Assembly (NCBI GenBank): GCA_019914945.1 | Contig: CM034109.1 | Span: 6,200,001-6,264,000 of the forward strand | Length of the DNA stretch: 64,000 bases | Reading direction: 5' to 3' | From: Typha latifolia | Lineage: Eukaryota > Streptophyta > Magnoliopsida > Poales > Typhaceae | In this document: positions 45,028 to 56,711 of the stretch, one piece after another | Layout of the letters: each line of letters starts with the position of its first letter | Numbering within the stretch: position 1 is the first letter of the stretch | Translations under genes and position numbers: made by a program | The notes under the pieces: generated by a model | Databases searched by the model: none | What the model was told of the DNA's origin: nothing | Seen by the model: only the letters and a program-made list of their open reading frames with translations

Positions 45028-46799
45028 TCTTCTCAAATATTGCAAATCAGCTCAAAAAATCTTAATTTCCCAACATCTGAATAGTGCAAATAAAACACAT
45101 AAGACATTTATTAAATCTCCGTAATCAAATCACATTGACGTGATAAAAAGGAAACAAAAGAAGAAAAAAAGATGCATCTTATGTCCTGTTGCATCAAACT
45201 CATTGAATCACATGAAATCTATGAAACAACAATCGTAGAGAGAAAATCCCACTTCATGGTCAACACGACATCAAAAATCAATATGAAAAAAAAAATTCTG
45301 CAAGAGTCATGCATATACATACAGTTTGTTCCTTCCTCTTACTTTTTGAGATAATGGAACACTAATTAATTATAAACAGAAAACCAAGAAAAAAGGAAAA
45401 AAGAAGAAGATAACTTTACCTCCACCAACATGTTTCCTATATAACAGAAGAAGAAAATTATAACAACTAGCTGATAAGGCTAAAGGGAAAACTAAACTGT
45501 GTCACCTTTAATCCGTGAATAAACATTGAGATCACTGAAAAGTTTTCAATGGCAGAACAATAACAGAGCTCAAAGTTTCAAAGCTAATCTACTAAATTAT
45601 TTCTATCTTGGTAACCTGTACACATAATTATAATAATTATCAGTATGTCACTATACTGACCAACTAGTAACAGTTTAAATAAATGGTTGAAATTATATTT
45701 GGCACCTGCACAGTATATTTACAAAATTACAAATAACTTGAGGAAAAAAAAAACCTTGTGCAATTTAACAACTTGGTGATACTATTCCTAATAACGTGCA
45801 AGCAATAACAGACACTAAAACCAAACATGTCAATGTAATATAGAAGACAGGGATTTAACATTATCATATAGAGGAAACATGAAAAAGCTACTGTGCAATT
45901 TTTCTTCAACTGAATAAGAAGAATGGTGGTGTAAAAACAAAATAGAATGAGGAAGACTCTTGTGCATTCCATATAGAAAAGAAAAGAAAATATGATTAAG
46001 ATGATATTTGCTTTGGTTGACATGGTAGCTGCATCCTGCTTCTTCTAAATATCTTGTTTCCTTCTAAATTATAAATTTGTTCATGACCGGAGGGGCCCGA
46101 TCATATGAAAAGATATGGCCTACAAAATTGTGAAGTGAAAAGTGTGACTTCCATATTTATCTTAATCTCCCCCATCCTGGCTTAAGATCAGTTGCTGTAA
46201 TTGACCCTAATGACCAATCATTTATTGTAACTGACCAAACAATTTCCTCTAGAACATGGAAGAGGGTCAGAAGTTTTTGCTAATATTGAGGATTTCTTCG
46301 TTCTAAAAAACTTGAAGTCTCCTATTACAGATCTATAGAATTACTAATACGAAAGCTGCAAGGAAAGTGGGCTTTTTCTGGAAATAACTATGGAGATCAC
46401 TGAAAAAATTTCAATAGTGGAACGAAAACAGAGCTCAATCTATACAAATACCATTAATTTCAATGCTAGAAGTACCTGGGTAACAAACTGACAATCCTAA
46501 AAGAAGAAGCCTCCGTATCGGCGTATCTATCGCAATCACGATTCCAAGAACCAAACGTTCGTCCACAGGAATAAGCCTCCGTGGAAGGGGAGGAACTCGC
46601 CGTCGGAGGAGGAGAAGAGGTGGTGGTAGTGGGCGACGGCGAAAGGAGGGGGAGGGGGAGGAGAGGAGGACGATGGAGTGGTGGCCTGGTGGGCGATGTG
46701 GGTGGGGTAGGGGGGGGGAGGTGGTAGCGGTTAGGATTAGTGGGTCGGGTCCAGTTGGATCGGGTACTTGGTTCGGGTTGTCTTGGTAAGTAGAATCAA
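45028..46799 (-). promoter_or_regulatory. VPS29 upstream region, probable non-coding leader exon at about 46476-46740
   Basis: A GC-rich block at about 46480-46740 has a clear minus-strand donor (ACCCAG|GTACTT, intron from 46475). The minus-strand frame through it (Arg/Pro-rich) has no family match, so I read it as a 5'UTR exon spliced to an acceptor just above the ATG. A degenerate duplicate of the donor neighbourhood lies at about 45525-45625: GAGATCACTGAAAA, GAAC, AACAGAGCTCAA and GGTAAC recur in order. The remaining 45030-46470 is AT-rich. Confidence 0.45.
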
Positions 46800-47005
46800 T
46801 AATTTTTCTGCGAGTAAATCGATATCCGTGTTTGGATCCGATCAATTAGTCGGATCCGGAAATTTTCTCAACACTCTTATCGGTATTCGTGTTCCGATCC
46901 AAATCCGAGGCCGAGCAAATCTGTACCGAATCCGGATATGGAATCGGGTGGGGTGGGGTCGGGTCGGGTCGGATTTAATCTGAATCTGACCCGTTTTCAC
47001 CCCTA
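46800..47005. mobile_element. Truncated hAT element end (same family as 18641-19214)
   Basis: It matches the last roughly 200 bp of the element at 18641-19214: AAAT/AAAC followed by GATATCCG, TCCGGA-type arms, then GACCCGTTTTCACCCCTA ending at 47005. The opposite TIR is absent. It lies just upstream of the probable VPS29 leader exon. Confidence 0.7.
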
Positions 47006-47399
47006 ATTTTACCTAATAGAAGTTACAATGGAAGATAATAGACTAAAAATTCATTAATTCACGACCACTTAGACAAATAGTTTTTGAGTTTTTTACGTAA
47101 TAGAAAATTCTTAAAATATTATAATTGTCATACATATTTTGAAATATCATAATTGCTACTAAAATCTATAACCCTATAAAACTCATATTAACTAAATGAC
47201 TAAAATGCTATTTTCTTTGTTAAATTTTAGAGTATAAAATATTCAAATAATTTTTGTCTTGCATTAAAAATATATTTTTCTTAGTACTATGATACTGTGA
47301 TCACAGTGTAAAACATTGGATGGATTTATACTATTGTTAAATAATAAATAAAAGTGGTGAAGGGGAACAATCTAGCAATATCAAATACAAATTAGCTTC
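47006..47399. other. AT-rich spacer, nothing recognised
   Basis: Short AT-rich intergenic stretch between a hAT fragment and a LINE remnant. Confidence 0.5.
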
Positions 47400-49650
47400 G
47401 AGAAGAGCTAGTCAATGAGGAGGATTGTGCTGGAGTGGATCTAGATGTGTTGTAGAGTAGTAGGGAAGAGTAGAAATACGACCTCTATGGTAAATTCTTA
47501 GGAAGATCAGTTCCTATTGAGAACCTGAGGACTATGCTTATCAAAATATAGTCAATTTTCGGGCCGTTCTTGGCTTCTGATATGCAAGCGAGGTTTTACT
47601 TCTCTCAGCTATCATCGGAAGATGACAAGGTACCAGTGCTTACCGAGGGACCCTGGACCATTAGGGGACAAGTCCTAAACCTCATGCCATGGATACCTTT
47701 TAGACCTCGGAGGAAATCATCAGATTTGCACCGGTATGAGTTATAACGTGGATCTACCACCAGAAGATTGGATTTTGGAGGTGTCGGCAAAGTAGGGGCT
47801 TGGCTTGGTAAACCTCTTCGTGTTGATGACACCACCATTTCCAGAGCAAGAAGTTGATATACTGGGATCTATGTGGATCTCGATCTAAGTCACTAAAGCA
47901 AGGTATTCAGATGGGGATTGGTGATAACAAATTGTAAATGAAGACTTTTGTATGAAGATCTCCCTAGTTTTTATTTTGCTTGTGGTAGGATTAGGCATCT
48001 TGTTACAAGCTGCCTAGACCTGCCCAACTATCTCCATTGTTTTGCTAGTGGTAGGAACAGGCATCTAGATCGGCGTCGGGGATGACTGGTCTGGGTGCGA
48101 GCGCCTCCACGGTGGCTAAGGGGCACTTGACGGATGATGCTTCTCGTGATAATTTCGTCGATGATCTTTTTATGTCCCCCATGGTTGCAACGTTGCGCGT
48201 GAGCCTTGATCAGGCAGCAAGGGATGCTGCCACTCCATCAATAGTTCATCCGTGGGGCTAGACATGATAACTGGGCGGGCCGGGCCGGGTTCGGGCCGGG
48301 CCGGGTTCGGGCCAAGCGGGCTCAAGTCTTTGTTCACGGCCCGACCCATTAATCACTCGGGCCGAGCCGGGTTCGGGCCGGGCTTTTCGGGCCAAGCGGG
48401 CTTAAGTCTTTGTTCACGGCCCGAGCCGGGTTCGGGCCAGGCTAGAATAGTCTAGCCCGTTACCGCCCGTTGGCTCGTGAGAGATCGGGCCGGGCCAGCC
48501 CAACCCACCAATCACTCGACCCAACCCATATTTCAGCTATTTTTAGAATTTTTTTTAAATATTTATATTCCTCTATTTAAAAAAAATTAAAATTTTTTAA
48601 AAGTCTGCTTAAAATAATGCAAAATGGTATAATACTAAAATATTTTTTTACTGTAGCAATGGTAAATTACTGTAGCAAACGGGCAAAGCAACGTAGCGAC
48701 GGGCGGGCTTAGTTGCGGGCTAAACGGGCGGGCTTTCGGGCCGGGTCGGGCGGGCAAAGGGCTGGCCCGTGTCGCCCATGGGTAGTTCGGGCTCGGGCCG
48801 GGCCGGGCCTAAACCGGGTCCGGGCCGGGCTTAGCCCGGTCCAAACCGGGCCGGGTCGGGCCGAGCATGGGCGGACTGGGCCATTTGATCATGTCTACGT
48901 GGGGCGTTGTGGTGGGCTGGTGGGCCAGGTAGATATGAGCGTGGCAATGGAGATGGTTCTGGTCGAGCCGGCACTAAGCACATGCTTGGGTCTGCATCTG
49001 GTCCATGCCAACTCGAGCCGAAGGTGTCTTCGGATAAAACCAAATGTGTGAATGGTGAGAATGGGTCTACTTAGCTAGCAAGGAAGCATGATGGTATTCA
49101 ACTGATTGATGTGATGGCTGGGTCTACTAAGCTAGACAGGGGTAGCTTGGGGTCAAAATTCCTGCACTATTGATGATAAGATGGAGGTGGAAAGACATAT
49201 CAACCCATTGGCTAGAGAGGATAGTGGAGCTGTTATTTAAAAGTTTATGCGTAAGAAGGTTAAGAAGAAGACTCCCAAGCCTTATCTTAAGCTGAAAATG
49301 AGTTCGAGGGATAGTATGATGGTGGAGCTGGTCAACCAAGTCAGTGATCAATGATGATAGTTTCCTAGAATTATAGAGGCATGAACAAAAAAAGACACTA
49401 TAAATCGATGCAAAGAGATAACTTCTTCATTTAATCCTAAGTTATATATGTTACTTGAAACTAGGATCTACACTATTAATGCCTTAAAATATACTCACAA
49501 ATTGGGCTTACAATGGCATGCAGAGGCAATTGCGAGTAGGAGTCGCTCAGGGGTATTGTGCTGTGTTAGAGGGAGGGGGAGCTCCGTGTTACGCCATTCC
49601 ATTCCTAGTTTTAGGCTTTGCATAATACAATCACAATGGATGATATGAAT
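47400..49650 (+). pseudogene. LINE remnant: DUF4283-type ORF1 and start of ORF2
   Basis: Plus-strand translation near 47585-47715 reads RFYFSQLSSEDDKVPVL, then EGPWTIRGQVLNLMPWIPF, the hallmark of DUF4283 in plant L1 ORF1. Near 47780-47850 GAWLGKPLRVDDTT follows in the expected place. The sequence is then split by the hAT at 48259-48897. At 49450-49600, LLETRI and EAIASRSRSGVL match the start of an L1 endonuclease domain (ORF2). Frames are broken throughout, so it is inactive. Confidence 0.7.
48259..48897. mobile_element. Non-autonomous hAT-type element, 639 bp, perfect 8-bp TSD CGTGGGGC
   Basis: CGTGGGGC stands at 48251-48258 and 48898-48905. The ends TAGACATGAT and ATCATGTCTA are perfect inverted repeats. 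The arms are extremely rich in GGGCCGGG/CGGGCC words; the centre (48540-48680) is AT-rich with CTGTAGCAA words, an inverted match to the centre of 40423-40998. It interrupts a LINE ORF1. The GC-rich arms create spurious long open frames on both strands. Confidence 0.93.
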
Positions 49651-50244
49651 CCTTATATTATCTCTTCGGTTTATGCTAGCACTAATGTTATAATTATGAT
49701 ACGAATTGACTTGACCCGATTCGAATCAGTTTTTGGGTCGAAATTTATATAGAAATTTCAAGAGAGTTTTTGATAGATTTGGTTATTGGATCGATATGAA
49801 ATTTCTATAGTTTGTAGCCCTGGAAAATATCTTTCTAATTAATCTAATTTACCATAGATTGAATGGCTAGATTAGAAGATATCTTCAGAAAAATGGATAA
49901 AGGTCGGAGGGTCAGCTTTAATATTAATGTTACGAACTAGATCTGAATAATCCAGACGTAAGAAAATTATGAAAATTTAGGTAATAGTAGCCTCACAAGA
50001 TAGGATTCTAATAACTCTAGTTTTACATTAATCGAATGTCTGGATTAAAATATATAATTAAAATAGTGGAGCAAAGTCAGAATAGGGCAAAACGGTAAAT
50101 ATTCAACATCACGGCGGTTGTTGGAGGGTGGCCGTCGGAGAAAGATGATGGCTAAGGTTTGGCTGCTTAGAATGGTTCTACAATTACGATCTACTCCTAT
50201 GAAGATAAAAATGATTTAACGACTACGATAAAAATAGTAAATAT
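49651..50244. other. Intergenic spacer, nothing recognised
   Basis: Mixed-composition DNA between the LINE remnant and the large nested LTR complex. No gene or repeat boundary was defined. Confidence 0.5.
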
Positions 50245-52608
50245 TGTAACACCCAAACCCTAAACACGTGCATGGCACGAGCCCATACGGCACGTGCGTA
50301 GCACCAGACCATTTGGTTGGATACTAACAATCAAATAAACCTGTAGCAACATCATAATTTTATCCATAATATCTAGACTGAGAATAACTCAAGTCTAATT
50401 GTCAACATCATACAGATAACCCTACATGGGCCCCACACAAGCCACAACACATCACCAAGAGCTTTTCACAACTACATATACACAACAGAGGTATATGCAT
50501 AATTATACAAGTACAAAATCACCTGCTAAAATATAAGACAAGGATATAAATACACTTTGGAGAAGGTCTACTGATACATTAGATAAGATAACTCATCTGG
50601 CATATAACACTAATCACACTCTACTCCTCACTCACCGGCAAGACCTCTAAGGGAGAATCCTGCTCCTCTCGTTCACCTGGGTTTTTGGGAAAGGAGAAAA
50701 CAAAGAGAGTCATAAGCTAAAGGCTCAGTGAATAGACCTTACCCCGAATCAGTGATGCCAAACAAAGAGTAAATCAAGTACTGGATAATATGAATAAGAA
50801 AGAATATCATGTCATGAATGAGTAAATAAATGTGTCCTCAATAATACATAAATAAAATATATATAACATGTCATAACTGATAAGAATACATAATCCTCGA
50901 CAATGAATAAATAAGTCACCACGTCATATGATCATCATAACTCTCTTTCTAATATGACACATGATGCATGCCGACCATGACCACGTTATGATATCAAATG
51001 CAATCATATATGATGTATATTGACCACTCGATAATCAGGTATATTAAATAATAATAAAATCATATGCATTTCTTAACATCACGATCATCACCGACATCTC
51101 GGTATAATATCATCATACTAAACCACTGTGCACAGTCAACACTTGGTACCCGGTCTCAACATCATGCCCGAAGGCTCCGAGCATACTCTGCCATCCGCAA
51201 GGAGTATCTCAAATATAACCATACCCTGCCATCCGCTAAGGGTATCAACATCCATCCAGACGGGACACCCCACATAGTTGATAGAAACCTCGTGAGGATC
51301 ACTCGCCACATATGCCCTGGCGAACGGCATGTGTCCGATTGTCTGTGCGCACAGACTCAACCGACTTCGGACATGGGCCACGAGATATCGTATATCAGCG
51401 ACCATAATCATCACTCTAGGCACCCCTAACCCTGGCGCCTACTCGGGTATCATCATGCTTTCTATTAGCTATCATATCATCATGCTTTCTAATCAGCTAT
51501 CATATCAATCACATTTAATGCTTTCCTTCTAAATGTCAGATCAAATGCATATATCCAGTATGATAACAAGTCAATGCATAACAGGAATTTATGTGGAATA
51601 GGAATCAAGAATAAATGATGCAATTGAGTCTCCAACTGTATCGTCAACACATGCATACTCATGCTAATCTATTACATGTATACTCATGCTACAGATCAAC
51701 TCGGTATACAATTATAACAGTAGAATCATCTCTAATCATCTCTATATATATCACCAATGTACTCATATCTCAAATCAGCATAATCGAATGCATGATAAAA
51801 TATGCTCGATTGTAATCATCTCTAGATAAAATCATATAATCATGCTAGAAGGCAAAACATGCATGTACATAAATATATAATATAACCTAATTTAAAAAAG
51901 GCGTCTAAGGAATAAAAGTACTCACCACCACTACAAATACCAAACAACCACTTGTTCACGTTGCTACGATAACGATCAAACCTCGATAGTTAAGTCCATG
52001 GGGTCTTGAACAGGGGGGTCGGGAGCTGAAATTATTTATAACAAATATGTCAGTTTTTCTATTAATTAAAATTAACTCGAAAAAAAGATGGTTTCTTGTT
52101 GTAATTATGTACTCTTCATTTATATAATTGTTTTGCTATTTATTAACCATAATTATGTTATCTAATAGTGTATTTAAAACATAATTATCAACCTATTATT
52201 CTCCTTGATAATTAAGAAAATAAGAATTAAGTTACTACAAATAATTACGTAAGAATATACGTACATAACCCTAATAATTACTATTACCTACCTAGGATAA
52301 TAATAGTAATGTATATTGCAGGTGTTTTGCTAAACATGGTATAATTAGAATTATTTACTAACTATGATATAATTATATTTAATTTGTATAACCTAAATAC
52401 ATTAAATTAACTAAGCTAAATTAATTATGCATATATGTATATATATATATAATTATATATAGTGCTGGGCTCAGCCCAGCACCATGTCTGACAAGAAGGC
52501 GCCCGGGCCGAGCCCGGCCGGGCGCTGCAAGGGCACTGGGCCGAGCCCAGCACCCCTTGTAGGGTGCAGCCAGAGAGAGAAGGGAAGGAGGAGGAGAGGA
52601 AGAAGAAA

Positions 52609-52687
52609 GAGAAGAAGAAGAAGAAGAAGGAGAAGAAGAAGAAGAAGAAGAAGAAGAAGAAGAAGAAGAAGAAGAAGAAGAAGAAGA
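52609..52687. repeat. (GAA)n microsatellite
   Basis: About 25 near-perfect GAA/AGA triplets within the outer LTR. They generate spurious Lys/Arg-rich or Ser/Leu-rich open frames on both strands. Confidence 0.95.
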
Positions 52688-53179
52688 TTGGGCCATGGGG
52701 GAGGGGTGCGGCCGCTGGTGGCCACTCAGCAGCCAGCCTCTCGCCGATGACTCAATCTTCCGGCGGTCCGAGAGAAAGCCGACAAAGAGAGAAAGAGAGA
52801 TAGAGAGTGTAACAACCTAATCCCCCCTCCCCAAAAAAAATTCTTTACATGGGCACGACATGGCCGGCCATAGTGTGGCCGGCCTCGTGCCCATGCAATG
52901 GGGCAGCGTGGGGGAGGAGCCACGCACCCCCCCTCGCGTCGCCGCAGCCACCGCCAACCCCCCACCCACCGCCTTCTCTCTCTCTTTAAATCTCTCTCTC
53001 TCTCTCTCTCGTTCGGTCTCTCTCTCTCTTTTCTTCTTCCCTCGGACTCTCTCTCTCTCTCTCTCCCCCACTGCCGAACCACCGCCGCTATCGTCGTGCT
53101 GCCGCAGGTGAGCCTCCTCCTCCTTCCTCCTCCTCCTCCTCCTCTCTCTCTATCACTATCTCTCTCTCTATCACACACA

Positions 53180-53217
<38 letters not shown>

Positions 53218-55821
53218 TTCTTTGGGCTCGGGCTCATCGGAACCGAGCCGCCGGCGAGAGGCCTGGCTGGCCACCAGCTGCCGGTGCCCTCCCCGCAGGC
53301 CGGGTCCGCACCTCCCTCCCCTCCTCCCTTCTTCTTCTTCTTCTTCTTCTTCCTTTCTTTCTTTCTTTTTCTCTTCCCTCCTCAGCTTCCACTTCTTCTT
53401 TTTTTCGAAGCCCAAAGACTTTATGCTTGAGTGTTTTAATTATTTAATTATTTATTTATTTGATGTTATTTATTTAGGTTTTTCCTTATTAATTAATGCA
53501 AATAGATTATTTAGACATTAATTATTTTAATAATAATATATTCGTCAATATGTTTGGTATTAATTGTAATTTGTATAATTTAGGTATAAATATAAGTAAT
53601 ACTCATATTTATTTATTTATATCTCTATTAGATTAATATATATATATTTGTAAATTATAATTATCAAATTTATATACCAATATTTTTATGAGATACATTT
53701 TAAATAATTCTAATAATTTATTATACATTATTATTTTGTAACAAATAAGATAATGACTACATAGTCCCTAATTAATCAAGATATAATTTAATTATAATTA
53801 GGTTTCTACTTATCAAAAATAAGTAGAAATTCTAAAATCTAATAAATCATCATATTTTACTTGAACGAATTATATTGGGATAAACAACTAACTTTATGTT
53901 ACTTAAATATTTTTAGATCCCGAACCTCTTATTTAAGACCCCGTGGACTTTGCTAGCGATGAGTGTCGCTCGGTTAACTGACGGGAGTGAGAGATGCGTG
54001 GTTTGTGTCTTCTGATCAGACTGTGAGTAGTCTTATCCCTTAGATGCATTTCTCAAATTAGGTTATATTATACATTTATGTACATGCATGTTTTGGCCTC
54101 TAGTATGATTATATGATTTTATCTAGAAATGATTATAGTCGAGCATATTTTATCATGCATTCGATTATGCTGATTTGGGATATGAGTACATTGGTGCCAT
54201 ATATAGAGATGATTAGAGATGATTCTACTGTTATGATTGTTTACCGAGTTGATATGTAGCATGAGTATGCATGTAATAGATTAGCATGAGTATACATGTG
54301 TTGACGATACAGTTGGAGACTACATTGCATCATTTTCTCTTGATTCCTATTCCACATAAATTCATGTTATGCATTGACTTGTTATCGTACTGGATATATG
54401 CATATGATCTGTCATTTAGAAGGAAAGCATGAAATGTGATTGATATGATAGTTGATAGAAAGCGTGAGGATACCCGAGTGGGCGCAAGGGTTAGTACGCG
54501 CTTGGTGGATGATTGATCGCTCGACATGGTCGCGATCGTGTTGGCCTTACGTCCGAGGTAATTAGTCTGTGTGCGCAGCAGACATTCGGAGACATGCCGT
54601 TTGCTAGGGCTTGGATGGAAGGGTGCCCGGTCTTGATGGATGTTGATACCCCTAGCGGATGGCATGGTATGGTTATATTTGAGATACTCCTTGCGGATGG
54701 CAGAGTATGCTCTGAGCCTTCGGGCATGATGTTGAGACCGGGTACCGGGTGTTGACTGTGCACAGTGGTCTAGTATGTCGATATTATACTAAGATGTCGG
54801 TGATGATTATGATGTTAAGAAATGCATATGATTTCATTATCATTTGATTACCTGATTATTGAGTGGTCAATATTCATCATATATGATTGCATTTGATATC
54901 ATAACGTGGTCATGGTCGGCATGCATTATGTGTCATATTTGAGAGAGAGTTATGATGATAGTATGATACGGAGATTTGTTTACTCATGGTCGAGGATTAT
55001 ATACTTTTATCAGTTATGACATGTTATCTACTTTTCATTTATATATTATTGAGGATATATTTATATACTCATTCATGACATGATACTCTTTCTGATTCAT
55101 ATTATCCAGTACATGATTTACTCTCTGTTTGGCATCACTGATTCGGGGTAAGGTCTATTCACTGAGCCTTTTGCTCATGACTCTCTTTATTTCTTTTCTA
55201 ATCCCCTCAGATATGTGGTACGTGATAGCGACTTGAGAAGATATTTTAGAGCAATGATGAGGTGAAATATAGATGCGAGATGGTATAGATGATAGTTTAT
55301 ATAGAAATTGAGTTGTACTAGTATCTGATATCTGTACTATTTTGTATTAGACGATGATTTGTATAATACAGGTCGAATCATAGTGTACTCTTGTATTAGT
55401 TATTTTAGTTGTATCTTAATGGTTTGTTGTGGCATGTGTGGGTCCTGTCAGATTAATCGGGTTTGGGTTTAGATTAATCGGGTTCGGGTCATAAACGGGT
55501 CAACCCGCCTAACCCGATTATTAATTGGGTCGTGTTCGGGTTTATGCCTCTGACCCTCTTGACCCGTTTAACCCGTTTAAGTAAACGGGTTGGGCGGGTC
55601 GGGTGGGTCGAGTCGACCCGCGAACCCGCGAACCCACCACACACATATATAAATTTCTAATTTTACCCAAATACCCTCATACCCTAAAACTCAAGTCACC
55701 CAAAGACTTTGGCCAAAGGCCAAAGTCCCAACTCCCACTTAATTTCCTCAATTCCCACACCAGCCCGCCATTGCCCCCTTCCATCTACAGTTCTACACCT
55801 GAGCTCCTTGGCTCCTTGGCT

Positions 55822-55911
55822 CCTTGCGTCGCGCCGCCGGACACCCAAGCCCCTTGGGTCGTGCCGCCAGACACCCAAGCCCCTTGCGTCGTGCCGCCGG
55901 ACACTCGAGCC
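55822..55911. repeat. 30-bp minisatellite, three units
   Basis: Three 30-bp units (55822, 55852, 55882) differ at a few bases. The core is GCCGCCGGACACCCAAGCC. Because 30 is divisible by 3, several frames stay open and give a ten-residue repeat (PPDTQAP core). It is not evidence for a real protein. Confidence 0.9.
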
Positions 55912-56711
55912 CCTCGCACTGCCGGACTCACGAGCCCCTCGCGCCCCCTTCCCATCTACACCTGGTATGGTTACTTCCATACCATTATGGAATAATTGTT
56001 TGCTTGCGGGACAAAAATAGTCTTATACAATAAACATCAAACTGCTTACCATTATGACAGACATGAAAGTTAGCACCTGAACTTAGAAGTGTCCATCTAA
56101 GAAAATTGATCATAAATCGTTTCATTCTTTCAGTTCGATGGTTACACACTTGCCCACTTAAATACATTACAAACCAAGAGATAAGATTCGTAAGCTACAA
56201 ATTCAGAGGGGGAAACAAATTATGGACAAGCAAGCTTGAATTCCAAACCAAGAACCCTGCTACTTTTACATAGGACAATACCATTGCAGAAAATGTAGAA
56301 CCTACTTTGCCACCGATAATTAACTAGATCTTTCTCCATACCCATCCTCTTCACATAAAATGACTCATAAATAGAGGGGGAAACTCCCACTTTTCTCCTC
56401 AAGGAAGAAAGAGAGATTAAGCTTTTAAGAAAAATTGAAGAACTGACCTGAGTTTCAAGAAGTATTAAGAGAGCTCACCATTGTAGCAAATGCATCAGAA
56501 AGATCTATTTCAGAATTTCAATTAATTAGCGATTTAGCACACCATTCAGATTTAGCACACCATTTAGCCAAGTTCAGAAAGATCTATTTTTGAAATTTCT
56601 TGTTTGATCTATTTAGTCAAGTTCATCTTACTTGATTTTAGTTCAATTTAATTTAGTTTCATAACTTTGGTTCCATGTTATGATATTATTTTTATTGCTT
56701 TCATTTTAGTT

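Noticed and set aside
46435..46845. 136-codon Arg/Pro-rich frame on minus as a separate gene
   Set aside because: It crosses a strong splice donor and runs into a hAT fragment; better explained as the VPS29 leader exon plus transposon.
48713..49051. 112-codon Gly/Ala/Arg/Pro-rich frame on plus and its minus-strand partner
   Set aside because: Mostly inside the GGGCC-word arm of a hAT element bounded by a perfect TSD; composition alone keeps the frames open.
51064..51429. 121-codon frame and the similar frame at 54330-54763, which look like a conserved protein family
   Set aside because: Both are in inverted copies of one LTR; the match is at the DNA level over a block that also covers non-open parts, so no coding claim is made.
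52421..53521. Long open frames rich in Ser, Lys, Arg or Leu on both strands
   Set aside because: They come from (GAA)n, (CT)n and GC-rich LTR sequence; overlapping frames on both strands with single-residue runs are not real genes.
55603..55995. 130-codon Pro-rich frame with a ten-residue repeat
   Set aside because: It reflects a 30-bp minisatellite inside a hAT element, which keeps several frames open.
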